From Nitriliruptorales bacterium (GTDB lineage: Bacteria; Actinomycetota; Nitriliruptoria; Euzebyales; Egibacteraceae), in assembly GCA_007119305.1 (NCBI GenBank), contig SKPY01000212.1, forward strand, positions 1-11,963: a stretch of DNA of 11,963 bases. Reading direction: 5' to 3'. The notes under the pieces are model-generated. The model had not been told where the DNA came from. It made no database searches and was given only the letters and a program-made list of their open reading frames with translations. The translations under genes and the position numbers were made by a program. This document shows, in pieces, positions 7,679 to 11,963 of the stretch. The first letter of the stretch is position 1. Each line of letters starts with the position of its first letter.

Positions 7679-7704
7679 CGTGGTGTCCGACGGGGTCGGC
7701 CACG
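7679..7704. promoter_or_regulatory. Compound dyad at the blaI promoter, possible operator or leader hairpin
   Basis: Outer arms CGTGG (7679-7683) and CCACG (7700-7704) enclose inner arms CCGAC (7687-7691) and GTCGG (7695-7699) with a GGG loop; TGT is left unpaired on one side. It begins directly after the -10 hexamer, where repressor operators are often found. BlaI-family repressors usually control their own promoter, so autoregulation is a reasonable inference, but the sequence does not look like the classic TACA/TGTA operator. Confidence 0.35.
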
Positions 7705-7741
7705 TAGTACTGTCCGCGACACGCATGGCTGGAGGCACGCG

Positions 7742-8146
7742 ATGGCGAAGCGCAATCCCGAGCTGCAAGGGCTCCTCGGGCCCCTCGAAACCGAGGTGAT
7801 GGAAACGGTCTGGCGTCTCGGCGAGACGACCGTACGCGATGTCCACGCCGAGCTGGCCCAACGCCGTGACCTCGCCTACACGACGGTCATGACGACGATG
7901 GCGCGCCTGGCGTCGAAGGGGCTGCTGTCCCGCGACACGTCCGGGCTCGCCCACCGCTACCGTCCGACCGTCAGCCGCGAGGAGTACGCGGAGTCGACCG
8001 TGACGAGCGTGGTCGACTGGCTCGTCGGGTCGTTTCCCGTGCCTGCCATGTCCTACTTCGTGGACGTGCTCGACGACGACACCGACCCGGCAGTGCTCGA
8101 CGCGCTGCGCGCGAAGATCGATCGGCTGCGCGTGCAGGAGCAGTAG
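7742..8146 (+). CDS. BlaI/MecI-family transcriptional repressor
   Basis: This 134-residue winged-helix protein belongs to the penicillinase-repressor (BlaI/MecI/CopY) family. Such proteins bind palindromic operators as dimers and are inactivated when a partner M56 metallopeptidase triggers their cleavage. The N-terminal half carries GPLETEVMETVW (13-24), helix-turn-helix positions around TVRDVHAELAQ (30-40), and the recognition helix AYTTVMTTMARLASKGLL (45-62), followed by a wing with HRYRPTVS (71-78). The remaining residues form the dimerisation region. ATG 7742 has GGAGG 6 bases upstream. The M56 gene starts 6 bases after its stop, the normal pairing. It lies between tpiA and secG, with no beta-lactamase gene nearby, so its targets are unknown. 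Beyond its own promoter, envelope or secretion genes are possible targets, by inference only. Confidence 0.93.
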   Translation: MAKRNPELQGLLGPLETEVMETVWRLGETTVRDVHAELAQRRDLAYTTVMTTMARLASKGLLSRDTSGLAHRYRPTVSREEYAESTVTSVVDWLVGSFPVPAMSYFVDVLDDDTDPAVLDALRAKIDRLRVQEQ

Positions 8147-8152
8147 GTCTCG

Positions 8153-9631
8153 ATGCCCACTCAAGGCGACTCGGGGGGGTTCCTCCTGTCGCTCGTCACG
8201 GAGTCGTTTGCCGTGCGGGCGCTGCTCGGGTCGCTGGCGGCCGCCGGGCTGGCGGCCATCCTCGTGGGCGCGGGCTTCGTCCGCACCCGTCGGGCGCGCC
8301 GCCTCACCGTCCTCGCACCGGTCCTCACCGCCGCTGCAGCCGCGGTCGCCTCGGTCGGGCAGGTGTACCTGCCGCAGCTGTGGGTGGCCACCGGCACGGG
8401 CGCGAGCGGCGCCCTGCTGGACGCGTTCGGGGAGCACCGCGGGCTGGTGACGGAACGCGGGGTGGATGCCCTCATCCTCACCTACGTCCTCGCGGTCACC
8501 GCCTTGCTGAGCCGGCGCGTCGCCGGTGCCGTGCGGGTGCACTGGACCCTGCGGTCGGGCCGCGCGGTGCGGCCCGAGCACCAGCTGCAGCGGGAGGTAG
8601 CCCGCCTCGCAGCCGGCATGGGGGTACGTCCACCCGGCCTCCTGATCGTCCCGGGCTGTCCCGGGGGCTCGTTCACGACCGGCACCCGACGCGCGGTCAT
8701 CGCCGTCGATCCCGAGGTTGTGGGTCGGCTGGACGCACGTGAGCGCGAAGGGCTGCTCGCCCATGAGCTCGCACACGTGCGCCGTCGGGACACCGCGCTG
8801 GCGCTGGTCGTGGGGCTGTTCCGGGACATCGCGTTCTTCCTGCCCCCGCTGCATCTGGCCGTGCGCTGGCTGCGCCGTGAGCAGGAGGAGGGCGCGGACG
8901 AGCTGGCCTCTGCCTACACCGGGCGGCCGGTCGCGCTGGCCTCGAGCATTCTCAAGGTCTGGGACTGCAGCCGCGAGCGCAAGGCGCTCGCCGGTGTGTG
9001 CGCGGCCGTTCCGGGCGGGGCCGGGACGGCCGCCCTGCCGTCGGGGGTCCTCGCGGCCGGCTCCTCCGTGGGCGAGACCGTCAAGACCATCGCGGTGCGG
9101 GTCGAACGGCTCATCGCCCGCGCGCCGGCACCCACACGGCTGCGCCAGCGCGCCGAGGCCGGCCTCGCCGCAGCCGCGATCGTGACCGGCACTACGGCCG
9201 CGCTCATGGTCCCGGCGTGGATCGACACGAGGCTCGACGGCGAGAACCTGACCTTCGTCTACCTCTCGGCGCCGCCGGTCCTGCCCGTGGAGTCGCCGGC
9301 GCTGGCTACCTTCCGCTCTCTCACGCCGACCGCGGACGAGCTCCCGGCAGTCGCGGCGGCGCAGCCGGATCCCGCCGAGATAGGGAGCCAGCCCGCGCCA
9401 GCCGGCGCCGGGTGCCCGTGCGTGGAGTCGCGTGCCGATCTCGCCCGGCGCGAACCCGCGGTGGGGCAGTCCGCGCCGGCGCGCCTGTCCTGGGGCAGCG
9501 CCGACCGCCCCGCGTGGGACGTGCGGTCACGCTATGGGGACGCGCCGGTCCGCACCGCCCGCCCGCTCGTGCTGCTGTCCGACACCGGCGCGCAGGTGGG
9601 CGTGTTCCTCGTGAGCGCCGGCGAACGCTGA
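8153..9631 (+). CDS. M56-family (BlaR1-like) integral membrane metallopeptidase with unusual C-terminal tail
   Basis: This 492-residue protein is the likely signalling partner of the BlaI-type repressor 6 bases upstream. Hydrophobic segments are at about 20-44, 52-75 and 105-121. A cytoplasmic zinc protease domain follows, with HELAH at 204-208 and the third ligand Glu245 in an ExxAD motif (245-249). A further hydrophobic stretch is at 214-240 and a last membrane segment at about 335-356. Known M56 sensors (BlaR1, MecR1) then carry an extracellular penicillin-binding domain of about 250 residues. Here only about 135 residues remain, rich in Pro and Ala, with no SxxK or KTG motif that I can find, and with a Cys-Pro-Cys at 421-423. 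Protease activation leading to repressor loss is inferred from the family; the stimulus is unknown. Initiation at ATG 8153 is probably coupled to blaI; AGGAG at 8136-8140 lies within its end. Confidence 0.88.
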   Translation: MPTQGDSGGFLLSLVTESFAVRALLGSLAAAGLAAILVGAGFVRTRRARRLTVLAPVLTAAAAAVASVGQVYLPQLWVATGTGASGALLDAFGEHRGLVTERGVDALILTYVLAVTALLSRRVAGAVRVHWTLRSGRAVRPEHQLQREVARLAAGMGVRPPGLLIVPGCPGGSFTTGTRRAVIAVDPEVVGRLDAREREGLLAHELAHVRRRDTALALVVGLFRDIAFFLPPLHLAVRWLRREQEEGADELASAYTGRPVALASSILKVWDCSRERKALAGVCAAVPGGAGTAALPSGVLAAGSSVGETVKTIAVRVERLIARAPAPTRLRQRAEAGLAAAAIVTGTTAALMVPAWIDTRLDGENLTFVYLSAPPVLPVESPALATFRSLTPTADELPAVAAAQPDPAEIGSQPAPAGAGCPCVESRADLARREPAVGQSAPARLSWGSADRPAWDVRSRYGDAPVRTARPLVLLSDTGAQVGVFLVSAGER

Positions 9632-9683
9632 CCCGCCGCCAGAGCCCCAGCGCGGGCCTGCCGCCTGCTCGCACACGCTGCGC

Positions 9684-9692
9684 TGCTACCAT
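9684..9692 (+). promoter_or_regulatory. Possible extended -10 promoter of secG
   Basis: TGCTACCAT combines a TANNNT -10 (TACCAT, 9687-9692) with a TGN extension directly before it. It lies about 75 bases upstream of the secG start in the 136-base gap after the M56 gene. No convincing -35 is seen, which is tolerated by extended -10 promoters. Confidence 0.4.
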
Positions 9693-9755
9693 GGTGCGAG
9701 GCCTGCGCGCGTGCTGCCTGCAGCGCCAGCCCGTACCGTCGATCACCAGCCCGCC

Positions 9756-9760
9756 GGAGG
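9756..9760 (+). promoter_or_regulatory. Ribosome binding site deciding the secG GTG start
   Basis: GGAGG is followed after 7 bases by the GTG at 9768. This favours the GTG over the upstream in-frame start at 9711, whose extra 19 residues do not resemble SecG. Confidence 0.8.
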
Positions 9761-9767
9761 CTTCCCT

Positions 9768-9998
9768 GTGCTGACCGGAGCCATCGTCGTCGTTCACGTC
9801 ATCGTGTCGTTGGTGCTCATCCTGTTCATCCTGCTCAAGTCGGGTCGGGGGGGTGGGCTCTCCGACATGTTCGGCGGGGGGGCGATGAGCACGATGAGCG
9901 GCTCCACCGTCGTGGAGAAGAACCTCGACCGGCTCACGGTGATCACGGGCGTCATCTTCGCGGTGACCACCGTCGTGCTGTCACTGCGCCTCGTGTAG
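9768..9998 (+). CDS. secG: SecG, preprotein translocase subunit
   Basis: SecG is the small non-essential subunit of the SecYEG protein-conducting channel in the cytoplasmic membrane and assists SecA-driven export. From the GTG at 9768 the product has 76 residues, the usual size. It has two membrane helices (about 3-23 and 57-75) joined by the glycine-rich loop SGRGGGLSDMFGGG (25-38) and by VVEKNLDRLT (48-57), both typical of actinobacterial SecG. It follows the triose operon region, as is common in actinobacteria, but here the BlaI/M56 pair sits between. A possible extended -10 lies upstream, so it probably has its own promoter. The 61 bases to the next gene contain no obvious terminator, so readthrough into the substrate-binding protein gene is possible. 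Confidence 0.95.
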   Translation: MLTGAIVVVHVIVSLVLILFILLKSGRGGGLSDMFGGGAMSTMSGSTVVEKNLDRLTVITGVIFAVTTVVLSLRLV

Positions 9999-10059
9999 GG
10001 GCCGTACCACGTCGCCGCGCGCGAACCGTCCTGCGAGGGCCCTGCGCGACACGGCGCGC

Positions 10060-11706
10060 ATGGTCGTCGCCGGTGTCCTGCTCCTCGCGTGCAGCGGACC
10101 GACCGACGCCGCGGCGCCACCCGTCACACCGACGCCCCCCACGCCGCCGCCCGTGGTGACCCCTGGCCCCGACGAGCCCACCCCGGACGCAGAGGGTCGG
10201 GGCGGCACGTTGCGCATCGGCATCACAGAGCCGGCCTCGTTGCTGCCCTTCGAAGCCGTGGAACCTGACGAACTGCTCGTGGTGGACGCGCTGTTCGACG
10301 CCCTGACGCGCTACGAGGCCAACTTCGTCGTGAGCCCGAGCGCCGCGCAGTCGTGGACGCACGACGACGACGGTGCCACCTGGACGTTCACGCTACGGGA
10401 GGGCGCGACCTTCCACGACGGCAGCCCTGTCACCGCGGATGACTTCGCGTTCACCTGGAACCTCGCCGTGCGGGAGGGGGCTGCGGGGCACCACCACCTC
10501 CGGGGCGTCGCCGGCTACGATGCACTGCGTCGTGGCGCGGCTGCCTCGCTGTCCGGCGTCGAAGCCGTCGACGAGCGCACGCTGCGCGTGCAGCTGAGCG
10601 CGCCGCATGCGGACTTCCCTGCCGTGGTCGGCCACCCGGCACTGGCCCCCGTCCCGCGGGAGCGCTTCCGCGCAGACCCCGAGCGCTTCGCCGGTCAGCC
10701 GGTTGGCAACGGCCCGTTCGCAGCCGCCGAGGAGCGGGTGCCCGGCCAGTTCATCCGCCTCCAGCGCGCACCGGAGTGGAGCAACGCAGGGGCGCCCGCT
10801 GCCCTCGACGAGGTCCTCTTCCAGATCCTCGACCCGGAGGCGGCCTTCGTCGCGTTCCAGCAGGGTCGCCTGCAGGTGAGCCCGCTGCCCGAGGGTGCGG
10901 TCGAGGCCGCCGTGGAGCAGTTCGGTGCGTCGCCGGACGGCTACGAGGGGCCGGGTGTGCTGCGTGGACCGACCGCGACCGTGTACTTCCTCGCGTTCAA
11001 CGTCACGCAGCCGCCGTACGACGACCCCGACGTGCGCCGGGCGATCAGCCTCGCACTGGATCGGCAGGCCATCGCCGACAGCGCCGCGGGTGGCCACGCC
11101 GAGCCGGTGGACGCGTTCGTGCCGCCCGTGCTCGGGGGGCGCGCCGGGGCCTGCGAGACGTGCCGGCACGACCCTGCTGAGGCGCGCCGGCTGCTGAGGG
11201 AGCGCGACGAGCCGGTCGGTTCGCTGACGCTGTGGTTCAACAGGGACGGAGGCCATCGGACGGTGGCCGAGCAGGTCCGCCGCGACCTCGCCGCGGTCGG
11301 GCTGGCCCCGGTCGTGTTCCGTTCCCCGGCGTTCGACGAGTACCTCGAGGTCCTCGAAGGGGGCGAGGCGGGGTTCTTCCGCTACGGCTGGCGTCCGGAG
11401 TACCCGCTCGCCGACGATCTCCTCTACCCGCTGTTCCACTCGAGCCAGATCGAGCAGCACAACTACATGCGCTACGCGAGCGAGGACGTGGACGCGCTGC
11501 TCGACGACGCGCGGGAGAGCCTCGGTCTGGCGCGGCGCCGCTTCCTGCTCCGTCAGGCGGAGGACCGGATCATCAACCGCGACCAGGTCGTGGTGCCGAT
11601 CATGCGCTTCCGGCACAACCACGTGGTGAGCGAAGAGGTCGAGGGGTTCCGCCTCGACGCCATGGGCAACGCGAACCTCCACCGGGTCACCCTGCGCCAC
11701 CAGTGA
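10060..11706 (+). CDS. ABC transporter substrate-binding lipoprotein, peptide/nickel type (SBP family 5)
   Basis: This is a 548-residue extracytoplasmic binding protein of the OppA/DppA class, which delivers oligopeptides or similar solutes to an ABC importer. The N-terminus has a hydrophobic stretch and lipobox LLAC with Cys11 as the lipidation site. A Pro/Thr-rich tether (about 20-44) and then the mature fold beginning GGTLRIGITEP (48-58) follow. Family features include TWTFTLREGATFHDGSPVTADDFAFTW in two parts (107-120 and 121-133), GNGPF (216-220), DDPDVRRAISLALDR (321-335) and NYMRYASEDVDALLDDARE (468-486). The only cysteines besides Cys11 are Cys365 and Cys368 (CETC), a possible disulfide. 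From ATG 10060 the signal peptide has no positive n-region and no nearby Shine-Dalgarno; an upstream CTG at 10042 would add LRDTAR and fix the charge. The substrate cannot be told. It converges on an importer ATPase gene. Confidence 0.9.
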   Translation: MVVAGVLLLACSGPTDAAAPPVTPTPPTPPPVVTPGPDEPTPDAEGRGGTLRIGITEPASLLPFEAVEPDELLVVDALFDALTRYEANFVVSPSAAQSWTHDDDGATWTFTLREGATFHDGSPVTADDFAFTWNLAVREGAAGHHHLRGVAGYDALRRGAAASLSGVEAVDERTLRVQLSAPHADFPAVVGHPALAPVPRERFRADPERFAGQPVGNGPFAAAEERVPGQFIRLQRAPEWSNAGAPAALDEVLFQILDPEAAFVAFQQGRLQVSPLPEGAVEAAVEQFGASPDGYEGPGVLRGPTATVYFLAFNVTQPPYDDPDVRRAISLALDRQAIADSAAGGHAEPVDAFVPPVLGGRAGACETCRHDPAEARRLLRERDEPVGSLTLWFNRDGGHRTVAEQVRRDLAAVGLAPVVFRSPAFDEYLEVLEGGEAGFFRYGWRPEYPLADDLLYPLFHSSQIEQHNYMRYASEDVDALLDDARESLGLARRRFLLRQAEDRIINRDQVVVPIMRFRHNHVVSEEVEGFRLDAMGNANLHRVTLRHQ

Positions 11707-11730
11707 CCGCGAGCGGGGCCCAAGGGCTGA

Positions 11731-11756
11731 CGTCCCGCTACGGGGGGGGCGGGACG
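11731..11756. terminator. Hairpin downstream of the substrate-binding protein gene
   Basis: CGTCCCGC (11731-11738) and GCGGGACG (11749-11756) form a perfect 8-base stem with a 10-base loop that is mostly G. It starts 24 bases after the stop of the plus-strand gene. No T-run follows, but the place, between convergent genes, fits a terminator. Confidence 0.55.
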
Positions 11757-11784
11757 ATGCGGCCTGGGCGCGTCAGCACCGCCA

Positions 11785-11807
11785 TGGCGGTCGCTGGGCG
11801 ACCGCCA
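11785..11807. terminator. Second strong hairpin, possibly terminating the minus-strand ATPase gene
   Basis: TGGCGGTCGC (11785-11794) and GCGACCGCCA (11798-11807) form a perfect 10-base stem with a TGG loop. It lies 57 bases beyond the stop of the minus-strand gene. It overlaps a perfect 14-base palindrome ACCGCCATGGCGGT at 11778-11791, so alternative pairings exist. No T-run is present on either strand. Confidence 0.5.
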
Positions 11808-11864
11808 CAACCGGATATGCGGAGCATGCGACCGCGGCGCTGGCGCTTGGGTCGCCTGCACGTG

Positions 11865-11963
11865 TCAGAGCACCCTGCGCGGCTCCGCGTAGTGGCAGGC
11901 GCTCGGGTGGTCGTAGCCCCGCGCCTCGAGGGCGGGCTCCTCGTCGACGCACTTCTGGTCACC
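11865..11963 (-). CDS. C-terminal fragment of an oligopeptide-type ABC transporter ATP-binding protein
   Basis: Only the last 32 codons and the TGA stop (11865-11867) are in the window; the gene continues past the right edge. The fragment carries a Cys, then EEPALEARGYDHPSACH. This matches the C-terminal extension found in DppD/DppF/OppD/OppF-type ATPases (pattern Cys ... Pro-x-Leu ... His-x-x-Ala-Cys-His). Such ATPases power import of peptides or similar solutes. The substrate-binding lipoprotein gene ending at 11706 points toward it from the other strand, so both may serve the same importer, although convergent layout makes a single transcript impossible. The identification rests on a short motif but the motif is characteristic. 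Confidence 0.75.
   Translation of the reverse strand, partial: GDQKCVDEEPALEARGYDHPSACHYAEPRRVL

Noticed and set aside
5542..7755. Long minus-strand open frame (737 codons) opposite pgk and tpiA
   Set aside because: It lies exactly opposite well-identified genes, has a low-complexity composition typical of high-GC antisense frames, and contains no recognisable domain. The same applies to the minus-strand frames at 1439-3034, 3795-5990, 7316-8854 and 10393-11700.
9711..9726. Small hairpin GTGCTGC/GCAGCGC in the secG leader
   Set aside because: The loop is only 2-4 bases and one pair is a wobble; it does not cover the ribosome binding site, so a regulatory role is not supported.
9711..9767. 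Earlier in-frame start for secG
   Set aside because: The extra 19 residues would precede the first membrane helix with nothing like SecG, and the strong GGAGG at 9756-9760 points to the GTG at 9768.
1..11963. CRISPR arrays, tRNA or rRNA genes, insertion sequences, phage genes
   Set aside because: No repeated direct units, transposase-like products, tRNA-like folds or rRNA motifs were seen on either strand; coding density is high throughout.

Overview
The window is very GC-rich, with G/C at almost every third codon position, GTG starts and TANNNT-type -10 hexamers. It carries the gene order uvrC-rapZ-yvcK-whiA-gap-pgk-tpiA-(...)-secG, a known syntenic block of Actinomycetota (Mycobacterium and Streptomyces have the same core order). 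The RapZ Walker A motif with Arg in place of Lys is also the actinobacterial form. The host is therefore a high-GC actinobacterium; a deep-branching, less studied class is possible but cannot be settled from this sequence.

Layout, left to right. (1) Positions 1-4464, all on +: the 3' part of uvrC (excision repair nuclease), then rapZ (nucleotide-binding regulator), yvcK (UDP-sugar-binding regulator of central carbon and envelope metabolism) and whiA (DNA-binding regulator of cell division and differentiation). Stops and starts overlap by 4 bases or lie 3 bases apart, so this looks like one translationally coupled unit. A stable hairpin follows whiA. (2) Positions 4566-7608: gap-pgk-tpiA, the triose section of glycolysis, probably from its own promoter and closed by a G/C-only hairpin overlapping the tpiA stop. 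(3) Positions 7742-9631: a BlaI/MecI-type repressor and an M56 (BlaR1-like) membrane metallopeptidase, 6 bases apart. They have their own promoter with a dyad at the predicted transcription start. This pair interrupts the usual tpiA-to-secG neighbourhood and is the most unusual part of the window. (4) Positions 9768-9998: secG, a Sec translocon subunit. (5) Positions 10060-11706: a lipoprotein substrate-binding protein of a peptide-type ABC importer. It converges, across a 158-base spacer with two strong hairpins, on the last 32 codons of a minus-strand ABC ATPase with an oligopeptide-transporter C-terminal motif.

Together the window is mostly conserved housekeeping sequence (repair, carbon regulation, glycolysis, secretion) with two accessory insertions: the BlaI/M56 signalling pair and the peptide-importer genes. 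The M56 protein lacks a visible penicillin-binding sensor domain and instead has an extracytoplasmic tail with a Cys-Pro-Cys motif, so its signal is unknown. There is no gene-free stretch above 300 bases. I found no tRNA, rRNA, CRISPR array, insertion sequence or phage gene. No clearly new multi-gene system is visible; the BlaI/M56 pair is the best candidate for new biology.
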